From contig DIYV01000165.1 in the NCBI GenBank assembly GCA_002429165.1, positions 1 to 21,939 of the forward strand: DNA of 21,939 nucleotides, read 5' to 3'. The position numbers were made by a program, and so were the translations under genes. This document shows positions 1-7,539 of the stretch, piece by piece. How positions within the stretch are numbered: the first letter of the stretch is position 1; each line of letters opens with the position of its first letter. The DNA comes from Gallionella sp. UBA6045. Lineage in GTDB: Bacteria; Pseudomonadota; Gammaproteobacteria; Burkholderiales; Gallionellaceae. The notes beneath the pieces are model-generated. The model had not been told where the DNA came from and made no database searches. It saw nothing but the letters and a program-made list of their open reading frames with translations.

Positions 1-1964
1 TGATTGGTGCTTCTGGGCGTGACCGCGACACCATTGACGAGTTCGTGGTCGAACCACCATTTCTTGACCGGATTGCGCATGCCATTGCCGAGGCGATCGT
101 CCAGCCAGGTCGAGATCGGCACCAGGACCGGCTTGATCCATTGGACGTGGATCCCCAACCAGTGCGCCGCACGCGTCAGCAGTCCGCCGTCGGCGTCCAC
201 GACCTTGTTGATCGGGCAGGTCTTCATGCAGCGACCGCAGGCCGAACCTTTCGGGTTGGTCACCCGGTAGCGCGCGCAGCGCTCCACGTCCGGCTTCCAT
301 ATTTCGTAGCCGTTGAACATCACCTTGCCGCCGAAGGAAATTGCGCTGCATGGACACTCGCGCGCGCATTTCAGGCAGTGGCTGCAGAAATACTGCAGGC
401 CGAAATCGATCGGCTGGTCGACCTCCATGGGGAGATCCGTTGTCATCACCACCGACTTGAATCTCGGCCCGACGAAGGGATTGAGCACCAGTTCGCCGAT
501 GCGGCTGAGTTCTCCAAGTCCGGCCAAAAGGACCAGCGGGAGCTGGAGCACGTCGCTGTCGGCATTGGTCTGCGCGCGGGCGGGAAAGCCGTTTCCGCGC
601 AGGAACTCGGCCATGATGCCGGCGATCTCCGCGCCGCGCAGGTAGCCGCGCATCGACTGCGCCCCGGAAATCCAGTCATCCCCGCTTGAGCCTTCCATGG
701 TGTCGTAGCCCTGGTCGATCAGCATCACCACCGCATAGCGGTGATAGGGCTTGATCTCGTTGCCGTCCTCCTTGTGCGAATACCACGCATAGCGGGGAAT
801 TTCGCAGATACCAGTCAGGTCGGAACCGAGGAAATACGAGAGCGACTTGATCGCGCGCGCATTGGCCGCGGGATCGCCGAAGCCGTTGGCTGCCGCGGCG
901 CTTACCCCGCCATCCTGAAACGGAACCAGGGCACGAGTCGCCTGCATCAGGCTGTGGGAAAAGGGTGTTTTGCAGGCGAATCGCGTGCGCTCCCGCTTCG
1001 TCCTTGGGCCCAGGTCTCCGTGCACCGCCCGCTGGAAGAACGCAGCCCGCTTCGGAACACGCGGCACCTCGTCGTCCAGGATCAGCGTCGTCGGGCGATC
1101 CGCGCGCTTGACGGTTTCCATCGGGTAGCGGCTCAGGTGCGTGGCGCGCTTTGTCTGGCGCTTGCGTTCCCTGCCCGACTGCGCGCCGTTGATGCCCCAC
1201 CAGTAGCGCAGCCCCCTGGCCCCGAGCGCATCGGCATGCAGCGGCCGATCAGCAATTAATTCGTAGTCCGTGGAAACAGCGGCCACCGAGAACCGCCGTC
1301 CCAGATACGGGTTCTCGATCGCTTGCCCGGAGCGAACGGCGAGGCCGGAGAGCACCGCCAGTTTTTCCAGGTCGAGCGCGAAACGTCCCGCGACATGGCC
1401 GTGCGCCGTGTATCCCATGCAGCGGATGTGCCCGGCCAACACGGCGATGATTTCAGCCGCGCGCATGTCGGCGACCGCACGAACCGCATCCTTGGTCCAG
1501 CCATGGGCGAGATTGTCCGGTTCTGGCAGGCGCGCGTGCTCCACCAGAATGACGACGGCGAAATCATGCCCCTGCTCCCGGGAGCCGGGGAGCCAGGCCG
1601 ATTCCGGGATACGGCAAATGCCCGCCTGGCTTGCATCCATAAAATAGGCGCCGCCTTTGATGTCCACCACCCGCGGCCCGAGTTCTTCGGGTAACGGCGC
1701 GCGCGCAGGCGCCACTGTGCCTTCGGCAAAGCGCGCAAAGATTTCCCGGTATCGAACTGCGGCAGGCGCAAGCAGACCTTCAGAAAGTCCCTGCGATGGA
1801 AGCGATCGCGGCGGCGACAGCCGCTCCTGTTCCAGCACGGTATCGTCGCGTGGCAAAACCTCCAGCGGAAAGGATCCGAAATGGAACGGCCGGTCCTTGG
1901 ATCGCGGGTGAATCAGAATTTTTCCCCTGTTGTGGAAAATTGTCGCGGATTGCAGTGTGACCAA
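1..1964 (-). CDS. rdhA: Reductive dehalogenase, BhbA/NpRdhA-like, partial (C-terminus beyond the left edge)
   Basis: Corrinoid and iron-sulfur enzyme that replaces an organic halogen by hydrogen. I translated one uninterrupted frame of about 640 codons to the window edge. Cluster 1 is C-x2-C-x2-C-x3-CP (Cys codons at 386, 377, 368, 356), preceded by PIDFGLQYF. Cluster 2 is C-x12-C-x2-C-x3-CP (278, 239, 230, 218). The N-terminus reads HPRSKDRPFHFGSFPLE, as in cytoplasmic catabolic dehalogenases, and I see no twin-arginine signal or membrane anchor. Two halves repeat the same fold (about 1649-1262 and 839-434). BhbA carries an extra C-terminal reductase domain; whether this protein does cannot be seen. 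The start is uncertain because no ATG or GTG lies between the in-frame stop (1994-1992) and the conserved region. TTG 1964 is given here; CTG 1916 has the better-spaced Shine-Dalgarno (AGGGGA, 1928-1923). Family assignment is strong; the substrate is unknown. Confidence 0.9.
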   Translation of the reverse strand, partial: MVTLQSATIFHNRGKILIHPRSKDRPFHFGSFPLEVLPRDDTVLEQERLSPPRSLPSQGLSEGLLAPAAVRYREIFARFAEGTVAPARAPLPEELGPRVVDIKGGAYFMDASQAGICRIPESAWLPGSREQGHDFAVVILVEHARLPEPDNLAHGWTKDAVRAVADMRAAEIIAVLAGHIRCMGYTAHGHVAGRFALDLEKLAVLSGLAVRSGQAIENPYLGRRFSVAAVSTDYELIADRPLHADALGARGLRYWWGINGAQSGRERKRQTKRATHLSRYPMETVKRADRPTTLILDDEVPRVPKRAAFFQRAVHGDLGPRTKRERTRFACKTPFSHSLMQATRALVPFQDGGVSAAAANGFGDPAANARAIKSLSYFLGSDLTGICEIPRYAWYSHKEDGNEIKPYHRYAVVMLIDQGYDTMEGSSGDDWISGAQSMRGYLRGAEIAGIMAEFLRGNGFPARAQTNADSDVLQLPLVLLAGLGELSRIGELVLNPFVGPRFKSVVMTTDLPMEVDQPIDFGLQYFCSHCLKCARECPCSAISFGGKVMFNGYEIWKPDVERCARYRVTNPKGSACGRCMKTCPINKVVDADGGLLTRAAHWLGIHVQWIKPVLVPISTWLDDRLGNGMRNPVKKWWFDHELVNGVAVTPRSTN

Positions 1965-2024
1965 ATTTCCCCGACAAATACTAAGCAGTCTTTAGTCCCC
2001 GTTGAAGTAACACGTGGGGCTGTG

Positions 2025-2047
2025 GATAGATATGGCATTAATCTATC
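2025..2047. promoter_or_regulatory. Inverted repeat, candidate operator upstream of rdhA
   Basis: GATAGAT (2025-2031) and ATCTATC (2041-2047) form a perfect 7-bp inverted repeat with a 9-nt spacer. It lies about 60-80 nt upstream of the possible rdhA starts, where a dimeric regulator could bind. No regulator gene is adjacent to rdhA in the window, so the protein that would bind is unknown. Confidence 0.4.
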
Positions 2048-2233
2048 AGTAAAAACCACATACTGCCAGAGTAGAAAATTATTGTTTCGAAATCAGCGAT
2101 GGGAACCAACAATTATTCAAATTCTGAACATCTGTTTTCGGTAAAAGTGAAGAGCGGGAATGTGTCGAAAGTGACAGTTCGAAAAAGTTGAAAGAGGACA
2201 ACCCGGCAGGCTGCACCGACAGCCTTGCAATAA

Positions 2234-2259
2234 AATCGCCACGGTCCGCTTTGGCCGAA
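2234..2259 (+). repeat. 26-nt dispersed repeat, copy 1
   Basis: The sequence, built around GTCCGCTTTGGCCGAA, is found again in reverse complement at 10722-10747 with 25 of 26 positions identical. The two copies lie just outside the start and the end of the SRAP-helicase-imuA-imuB-dnaE2 block. Here only one half of the hairpin present at the other copy is seen. Confidence 0.7.
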
Positions 2260-2260
2260 C

Positions 2261-2281
2261 ATCTGACAATGCCTGTCAGAT
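2261..2281. promoter_or_regulatory. Perfect 8-bp inverted repeat upstream of the SRAP gene
   Basis: ATCTGACA (2261-2268), spacer ATGCC, TGTCAGAT (2274-2281). The centre is about 50 nt before the ATG at 2320, a position suited to an operator over the promoter. It differs from the LexA-type box upstream of the helicase. It could instead form an RNA hairpin in a leader. Confidence 0.4.
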
Positions 2282-2319
2282 GAAGAATGGACTTCTGCAA
2301 TTTAAGCTAGACTTATTAC

Positions 2320-3009
2320 ATGTGCGGACGCTATTCCCTGACATCACCACCCGAAGTGATCAAAGAGCGCTTCAAGCTTCTCTGGTCGCCGGAAATCTTC
2401 GTGCATTACAACATCGCTCCCAGTCAGATGATCCCAGTCGTTCGAGATATGGAAAAAGGAAGGGAGCTTGCGTTGCTCAAGTGGGGCCTGATCCCGTCCT
2501 GGTCCAAGGATTCTGCCATCGGCGCAAAGCTCATCAACGCCCGCGCCGAAACCCTTGCCGAAAAACCGTCCTTTCGCAACGCATTCAAGCGACGTCACTG
2601 CCTGATCCCTGCCGATTCGTTCTACGAGTGGAAATCCATGAGCAAGGGTAAACAGCCGTACTGCATCGGTTTGGCGGATCACGCGTTGTTCGGCATGGCC
2701 GGTCTTTGGGAGCATTGGGTGAACCCTGCCGGCCAAGCAGTGCGGACCTGCACCATCATCACCACAGCAGCGAATGAACTGGTCGGGCAGTTGCACGAAA
2801 GGATGCCGCTGATCATCCAGCCCGGCGATTACGATGCCTGGCTGGATGCAAGCAACCCCAAAGCGGGCGAATTGCTGAAACCTTTTCCCTCCGAGCAGAT
2901 GCGCTATTACCCGGTCAGCGTTCGCGTCAACAATGTGCGCAACTACGATGCTGAATGCCTGGTGCCGGCAGAGCGTTCCGAGTCGGACCAGGCACTCAAA
3001 CCAGGCTGA
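2320..3009 (+). CDS. yedK: SOS response-associated peptidase (SRAP) family protein, YedK/HMCES-like
   Basis: 229 residues; E. coli YedK has about 222. SRAP proteins bind abasic sites in single-stranded DNA and form a protective thiazolidine crosslink through Cys2, which becomes the N-terminus after Met removal. Visible family residues: MCGRYSL start (Cys2), HYNIAPSQ (Asn31), NARAE (73-77), FYEW with Glu103, and HERMP with His159, which match the known active-site set. The ATG at 2320 is fixed by the need for Cys at position 2. No good Shine-Dalgarno is visible, so translation may be weak or leaderless. It lies directly upstream of SOS genes on the same strand but is separated from them by a promoter, so it is likely its own transcript. 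Confidence 0.95.
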   Translation: MCGRYSLTSPPEVIKERFKLLWSPEIFVHYNIAPSQMIPVVRDMEKGRELALLKWGLIPSWSKDSAIGAKLINARAETLAEKPSFRNAFKRRHCLIPADSFYEWKSMSKGKQPYCIGLADHALFGMAGLWEHWVNPAGQAVRTCTIITTAANELVGQLHERMPLIIQPGDYDAWLDASNPKAGELLKPFPSEQMRYYPVSVRVNNVRNYDAECLVPAERSESDQALKPG

Positions 3010-3031
3010 TCCCGGGTTTATTCGGGTTGAA

Positions 3032-3060
3032 TTGACAACAGAACGAACGTTCTGTATCGT
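3032..3060 (+). promoter_or_regulatory. Promoter of the helicase (SOS) operon
   Basis: A consensus -35 TTGACA (3032-3037) is followed after exactly 17 nt by a -10-like TATCGT (3055-3060), about 55 nt before the helicase ATG at 3114. The LexA-type palindrome fills the spacer, so a bound repressor would exclude RNA polymerase. Confidence 0.7.
3038..3055. promoter_or_regulatory. LexA-type operator (GAACGAACGTTC)
   Basis: ACAGAAC-GAAC-GTTCTGT is a perfect 7-bp inverted repeat with a 4-nt spacer. Its core, GAAC-N4-GTTC, equals the motif I recall for LexA of Sideroxydans/Gallionella and resembles the Bacillus LexA box. The position between -35 and -10 and the downstream imuA, imuB and dnaE2 genes both fit SOS repression. 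No lexA gene is in the window. Confidence 0.8.
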
Positions 3061-3113
3061 GTAATCTAGAGTTTTTCCAATAAGCACGCATCGTCATTAC
3101 GACACTCCGAACC

Positions 3114-5210
3114 ATGAGCCTGGAAGTAACAAACGCCCCCCTCGTTGAGGTAGAGCAATACCTTTCGCGCCTCAACACCGCACAGCGCACAGCCGTGGAA
3201 CACGGCACGGGCGGGGCTGCGGTTGAGCCGTTACTGGTGATTGCCGGAGCAGGGTCCGGCAAGACCAATACCCTTGCGCACCGCGTCGCCCATGTCATCG
3301 CCCAGGGTGCCAATCCGGGGAGCATCCTGCTGTTGACCTTCTCGCGCCGCGCTGCGGACGAGATGGCGCGCCGCGCCGAGCGCATCGTGCGCCAGCTTGC
3401 TGCGGATCACCCGCGCCTTGCCGGCGCAAAACTCCACTGGACCGGAACCTTCCACAGCGTCGGCGCGCGCCTGTTGCGTGAATACGCCGGCAGGATAGGC
3501 CTCGACCCGGGCTTCACCATCCACGACCGCGGAGATTCGGCCGATCTCATGAATCTGGTGCGGCATGAGCTGGGTGCATCCTGCAAGGCGAAGCGCTTCC
3601 CGTTGAAGAACACCTGTCTCTCGATCTACTCGGCCGCGGTCAACACCCTGTTGCCGCTGGAAGAAGTGCTGCAGAACCGCTTCCCGTGGTGTGCCGAATG
3701 GCAGGACGAACTCAAGCAACTGTTCCTCGCCTATGTGGAAGCCAAACAGAAACAGCACGTGCTCGACTACGACGACCTGTTGCTGTACTGGGCACAGATG
3801 GTGGCCGAACCGGTACTGGCGCAAGAAATCGGTGCGCGCTTCAACCATATCCTGGTGGACGAATATCAGGACACCAATGCACTGCAAGCCAGCATCCTGC
3901 TCGCCCTCAAGCCTGACGGACGCGGTCTCACGGTCGTCGGTGACGATGCGCAATCGATCTACGCGTTCCGTGGTGCGACTGTGCGCAACATCCTCGACTT
4001 CCCCGCGCACTTCGACCCACCCGCCAAGATCGTCACGCTAGAGCAGAACTACCGCTCTACGCAGCCCATCCTCGCGGCGGCAAACGGAGTGATCGGGTTG
4101 GCTACCGAGCAATACAGCAAGGAACTATGGAGCAACAAAACCTCGGGCGAACGCCCGCAACTCGTCACCGTCCGCGACGAAACGGACCAGGCGGGCTTCG
4201 TGGTGGAGCAGGTACTGGAACGGCGCGAGATGGGTATCAGCCTCAAATCGCAGGCGGTGCTGTTCCGCGCCTCGCATCACAGCGCGACACTCGAGATCGA
4301 ACTCGTGCGGCGCAATATCCCGTTCGTCAAATTTGGCGGATTGAAATTCCTGGAATCTGCACACATCAAGGACGTGCTCTCAGTGCTGCGCTGGATCGAG
4401 AATCCGCGCGACCGCGTGGCCGGGTTCCGCGTCATGCAGTTGATTCCCGGTATCGGTTCCAAGACCTCGGCGCAAGTGCTCGACAACCTGGCGCTATCGC
4501 AGGATGTGATGGTGGGGTTGCAAGAATCCAAAGTGCCTTCCGGTGCGGCAGAAAGTTGGCGGGGCTTCCTTGAGCTGGTCGATAGCCTGAGCCAGCGCGC
4601 CGTGCCGTGGCCGTCGGAATTCGAAACGATAAGCACCTGGTATCAAGGTCACCTCGAACGCCTGTACGAAGACGCGCAGGTGCGCCAGATCGACATCGAG
4701 CAACTGACCAGGATCGCTGCCACCTATCCCTCGCGCCAGCGTTTTCTCACCGAACTCACGCTCAATCCGCCCGATGCCACCAGCGACGAATCGGGTGCGC
4801 CGCTGCGCGATGAGGATTATTTGATCCTCTCCACCATCCATTCTGCGAAAGGACAGGAGTGGACATCGGTCACCTTGCTGAACACGGTGGACGGTTGCAT
4901 TCCCTCCGATCTTGCCACCGGAAAAACAAACGAGATCGAAGAAGAAAGACGCCTTCTCTATGTCGCCATGACCCGAGCCAAGGATCATTTGCAAATCGTG
5001 GTGCCGCAGCGCTTCTTCGTCACGCAGCAATCGCAATACGGCGACCGCCATGTCTATGCCGGACGTTCACGTTTCATTCCAGCCAGTATCCTCGACCTGT
5101 TCGAGAAGATAACCTGGCCGTTGGTCGATGCGACACCTGTGCAAGCAGCCGGTCGTTCACGCGAAGAAGTGGTGGACCTGCTCGCCAGGATGAAGGCGAT
5201 GTGGAAGTAG
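3114..5210 (+). CDS. UvrD/Rep/PcrA-like superfamily 1A DNA helicase
   Basis: 698 residues. ATP-driven 3'-5' DNA translocase/helicase family acting in repair and replication restart. All core motifs are present in order: Walker A AGAGSGKT (residues 44-51), Ia LLTFSRRAADEM, II VDEYQDTN (about 248-256), III GDDAQSIYAFRGA (about 278-290), IV LEQNYRST, V STIHSAKGQEW (about 573-583), VI EERRLLYVAMTRAKDHL (about 610-626). It follows the LexA-type promoter and precedes imuA by 185 nt, so it may be the first gene of the SOS operon. It is close in length to UvrD, but I cannot tell whether it is the housekeeping UvrD or a second paralogue; the context favours a damage-induced paralogue. The Shine-Dalgarno is weak. 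Confidence 0.93.
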   Translation: MSLEVTNAPLVEVEQYLSRLNTAQRTAVEHGTGGAAVEPLLVIAGAGSGKTNTLAHRVAHVIAQGANPGSILLLTFSRRAADEMARRAERIVRQLAADHPRLAGAKLHWTGTFHSVGARLLREYAGRIGLDPGFTIHDRGDSADLMNLVRHELGASCKAKRFPLKNTCLSIYSAAVNTLLPLEEVLQNRFPWCAEWQDELKQLFLAYVEAKQKQHVLDYDDLLLYWAQMVAEPVLAQEIGARFNHILVDEYQDTNALQASILLALKPDGRGLTVVGDDAQSIYAFRGATVRNILDFPAHFDPPAKIVTLEQNYRSTQPILAAANGVIGLATEQYSKELWSNKTSGERPQLVTVRDETDQAGFVVEQVLERREMGISLKSQAVLFRASHHSATLEIELVRRNIPFVKFGGLKFLESAHIKDVLSVLRWIENPRDRVAGFRVMQLIPGIGSKTSAQVLDNLALSQDVMVGLQESKVPSGAAESWRGFLELVDSLSQRAVPWPSEFETISTWYQGHLERLYEDAQVRQIDIEQLTRIAATYPSRQRFLTELTLNPPDATSDESGAPLRDEDYLILSTIHSAKGQEWTSVTLLNTVDGCIPSDLATGKTNEIEEERRLLYVAMTRAKDHLQIVVPQRFFVTQQSQYGDRHVYAGRSRFIPASILDLFEKITWPLVDATPVQAAGRSREEVVDLLARMKAMWK

Positions 5211-5234
5211 CGGCTGTGACACGTTACTGGTGAA

Positions 5235-5291
5235 GCAACTAGCCATTCGACTAGGCGGGCAAACAACGCTCGCCAAGTCGCTGGTTATTGC
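5235..5291. repeat. Hairpin repeat family, copy A
   Basis: Imperfect palindrome in the gap between the helicase stop and imuA. Left arm ACTAGCCATTCGACTAGGC (5238-5256), loop, right arm GCCAAGTCGCTGGTTAT (5272-5288). The outer GCAA and TTGC also pair. Both arms recur exactly in the copy inside mfd. A further small stem, GCAAGC-C-GCTTGC, follows at 5295-5307. No T-tract follows, so it is not a classical terminator, though it could attenuate read-through into imuA. Confidence 0.8.
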
Positions 5292-5395
5292 GAAGCAAGC
5301 CGCTTGCGGAAGCAGCCGCCTCTGAAATTTCTACACCAATGCTATGTGCTGCTCTTTGAGTTTCATCCCGAAAAAATGAATTTTGGAAGTGCAAA

Positions 5396-6094
5396 ATGAA
5401 CGCCTCACTTGATTTAGTTCTTCAACACCCCGGCATCTGGCGCGGTGACCAGCTTGCACAGGCGACAGGAGAAACGTTGTCGACCGGCTTCGCCGAGCTG
5501 GATGAACAACTGCCGGGTGGTGGCTGGGCGCGCGGTGCACTGACGGAGATCCTGCTGGAGCGCGAAGGCATAGGCGAACTGCGCCTGCTGCTCCCCGCGC
5601 TGGCCAGCGTATCGAAACAAAGCGAATGGCAGGCCTGGGTGTCTCCCCCCCATGTGCCGTATGCGCCCGCGCTGAGTGGAGCCGGGGTCAACCTCAAGCA
5701 ACTGCTGGTGGCCCGGCCGCAAACCCCGGCCGATGCCTGGTGGACGACAGAGCAGGCGCTGCGTTCCGGCGCATGCAGCGCAGTGCTGGCATGGCTGAGT
5801 GCACCCGACGAGAAGCGCATGCGTCGCCTGCAACTGGGCGCAGAAACCGGACACGCCTGGGGCGTGCTATTCCGCTCCGCGAGTGCCGCACAGGAACGTT
5901 CCACTGCCTCGCTGCGCCTGCTTCTCGAAGCAACCTCCAACGGCCTGGCAGTACACATACTCAAACGCCGGGGCGGTCAGGTGAACAAGCCGGTGCTGTT
6001 GAGCCTGCACCAAAACAACGGCGTGCGCCAAGCACGACCCTCGGCACCATCCCTGTCTGTCGTGCCGTCGCTCCGCGCAGTTTCCCGAAACTGA
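5396..6094 (+). CDS. imuA: ImuA, translesion synthesis accessory protein (RecA-like)
   Basis: 232 residues. ImuA is a RecA-fold partner that works with ImuB and DnaE2 in the SOS mutasome. The N-terminal region STGFAELDEQLPGGGW (29-44) followed by GALTEILLE is the family hallmark; it resembles RecA but replaces the usual nucleotide-binding loop. The C-terminal tail is rich in Arg and Ser and is variable in the family. ATG at 5396 has GGAAG 6 nt upstream. It is followed by imuB after 29 nt, the usual gene order. Transcription probably comes from the LexA-controlled promoter before the helicase; I see no separate LexA-type box in the 185-nt gap. Confidence 0.92.
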   Translation: MNASLDLVLQHPGIWRGDQLAQATGETLSTGFAELDEQLPGGGWARGALTEILLEREGIGELRLLLPALASVSKQSEWQAWVSPPHVPYAPALSGAGVNLKQLLVARPQTPADAWWTTEQALRSGACSAVLAWLSAPDEKRMRRLQLGAETGHAWGVLFRSASAAQERSTASLRLLLEATSNGLAVHILKRRGGQVNKPVLLSLHQNNGVRQARPSAPSLSVVPSLRAVSRN

Positions 6095-6123
6095 CCAGCA
6101 CATCACCGTTGTGAGCATTCCTC

Positions 6124-7530
6124 ATGTTTTGGCTAGCCATACATTTCCCCGCGCTCCCTCTGGAAATCTACTCCAGAGGAGTTGCTGTGCCCGAACCTAT
6201 CGCTGTCATTGAAAGGCATGGCAACCGTTCGCGCGTCAAAGCATGCAACGAAGCAGCCGATGCCGGCGGTGTGCTAGTCGGCATGCCGGTTTCCGCTGCT
6301 CAGGCATTGCTGACCAATCTGGTCGTGCGCAGTCGCGACATGGCGGCTGAGCTGGAATCGCTTGAAGGCCTCGCCTCCTGGGCGGGAAACTACACACCCG
6401 CTGTGAGCCTGCAGCCACCGGATGGCTTGCTGATAGAGATCGGCAGTTGCCTGAGCCTGCATCGCGGCTTCAAGAACCTGATCGCACAGATGCGCCACGG
6501 ACTCAACGAAATGGGCTACAGCGCAAGCCTTGCCTGCGCGACAACTCCGCATGCGGCCTGGTTGCTGGCACTGGCAGGGCAAGAAGTCGCGATCCGCGAT
6601 CCCGCAAAACTCGAAACAGTTCTTGGTGAGTTATCGGTGCGCCTGCTAGATCAATCGCAGGACACCCTGGCCAGTCTGGAAATGCTGGGCGCACACACCC
6701 TGGGCGAATGCCTGAGTTTTCCGCGAGCCGGCATGGCGCGCCGTTTCGGCCAGAGCCTGCTGGATGAGATGGACCGCGCACTGGGCCGCTTGCCAGAAGC
6801 TCGCGAATTTTTCCTGCCGCCGCCAAGCTTCACGCGCCGTCTTGAATTGCCTTCATTGGTGAATGAATCTGAGGCACTGCTGTTCGCCTCGCGCCTTCTG
6901 TTACTGGAACTGGAGGGTTGCCTCAATCTGCGCCAAGCAGGTGTGCAGGAATTCGAGCTTGTCTGCCATCACGAAGATATGCCAGAAACGGTCGTGAAAG
7001 TGGGCTTCGCCCAGCCGACCCGTGCACTGGAACGCATGCTGCTCCTGTTGCGCGAAACACTGGGCCGCACGCGCCTGTGCGCTCCCGTGCACACCATCGT
7101 GCTCAACGCCAGCCGCATCCAGGAAATCGAGTTGGCAAACCTCGACCTGTTCCAGGATAACGCCGAAACAGGGGATGGCAACCTGCTGCTGGAACGGCTG
7201 CGCATCCGGCTGGGCAAGGAGGCCGTGTTCAGCATCGCACCTGCAGCAGACCACCGTCCCGAGCTGGCCTGGCGACCATGCGAAGCAGGAGATGAAAGCA
7301 AACCGGCAGGCAAACAACAGCGCCCGTTATGGCTGCTGCCCAAACCCATGCCCTGCCGGAAGGAGAGGCTTGAACTGCAGTCAGGGCCGGAACGCATCGA
7401 GAGCGGCTGGTGGGACGGCATGGATGTGGTACGCGACTATTACGTGGCGCAGGGGCGCAACGGTTCGCGGTTGTGGGTGTTTCGGGAGCGCAGCAGTGGT
7501 GCGTGGTTTGTGCATGGGTTGTTCGCTTGA
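6124..7530 (+). CDS. imuB: ImuB, catalytically inactive Y-family polymerase-like mutasome hub
   Basis: 468 residues. ImuB has a Y-family polymerase fold without activity and links DnaE2 and ImuA to the sliding clamp. The start MFWLAIHFPALPLE has no catalytic Asp where DinB has its first metal ligand. The second acidic pair is also missing its pattern (PDGLLIEIGSC, about 98-108). A clamp-binding-like stretch, QRPLWLLP, is at 399-406, and the C-terminus ends SGAWFVHGLFA as in the family. The stop lies 9 nt before the dnaE2 ATG, so the two are translationally close. The Shine-Dalgarno before 6124 is weak. Confidence 0.93.
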   Translation: MFWLAIHFPALPLEIYSRGVAVPEPIAVIERHGNRSRVKACNEAADAGGVLVGMPVSAAQALLTNLVVRSRDMAAELESLEGLASWAGNYTPAVSLQPPDGLLIEIGSCLSLHRGFKNLIAQMRHGLNEMGYSASLACATTPHAAWLLALAGQEVAIRDPAKLETVLGELSVRLLDQSQDTLASLEMLGAHTLGECLSFPRAGMARRFGQSLLDEMDRALGRLPEAREFFLPPPSFTRRLELPSLVNESEALLFASRLLLLELEGCLNLRQAGVQEFELVCHHEDMPETVVKVGFAQPTRALERMLLLLRETLGRTRLCAPVHTIVLNASRIQEIELANLDLFQDNAETGDGNLLLERLRIRLGKEAVFSIAPAADHRPELAWRPCEAGDESKPAGKQQRPLWLLPKPMPCRKERLELQSGPERIESGWWDGMDVVRDYYVAQGRNGSRLWVFRERSSGAWFVHGLFA

Positions 7531-7539
7531 GGCTTTGCG

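Larger units (their letters stand above)
1965..2319. other. Divergent intergenic region between rdhA and the SRAP gene
   Basis: 355 nt without a convincing gene. It must hold the promoters of both rdhA (minus) and the SRAP gene (plus). I see two clear inverted repeats (2025-2047 and 2261-2281) and one copy of a 26-nt dispersed repeat (2234-2259). There is also a near match to the LexA-type box, GAAC-ATCT-GTTT, at 2126-2137, about 180 nt before the SRAP start. I could not place -35/-10 elements with confidence. Short open frames here lack ribosome-binding sites and family features. Confidence 0.7.

Noticed and set aside
45..689. Long plus-strand open frame of 214 codons at the left edge
   Set aside because: It is antisense to the dehalogenase, whose frame carries all cysteine motifs; the plus-strand product has no family features.
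676..1771. Several minus-strand open frames that might suggest a frameshifted dehalogenase
   Set aside because: They are in other frames. The true frame was translated codon by codon from 1979 to 1 and is unbroken after the stop at 1994-1992.
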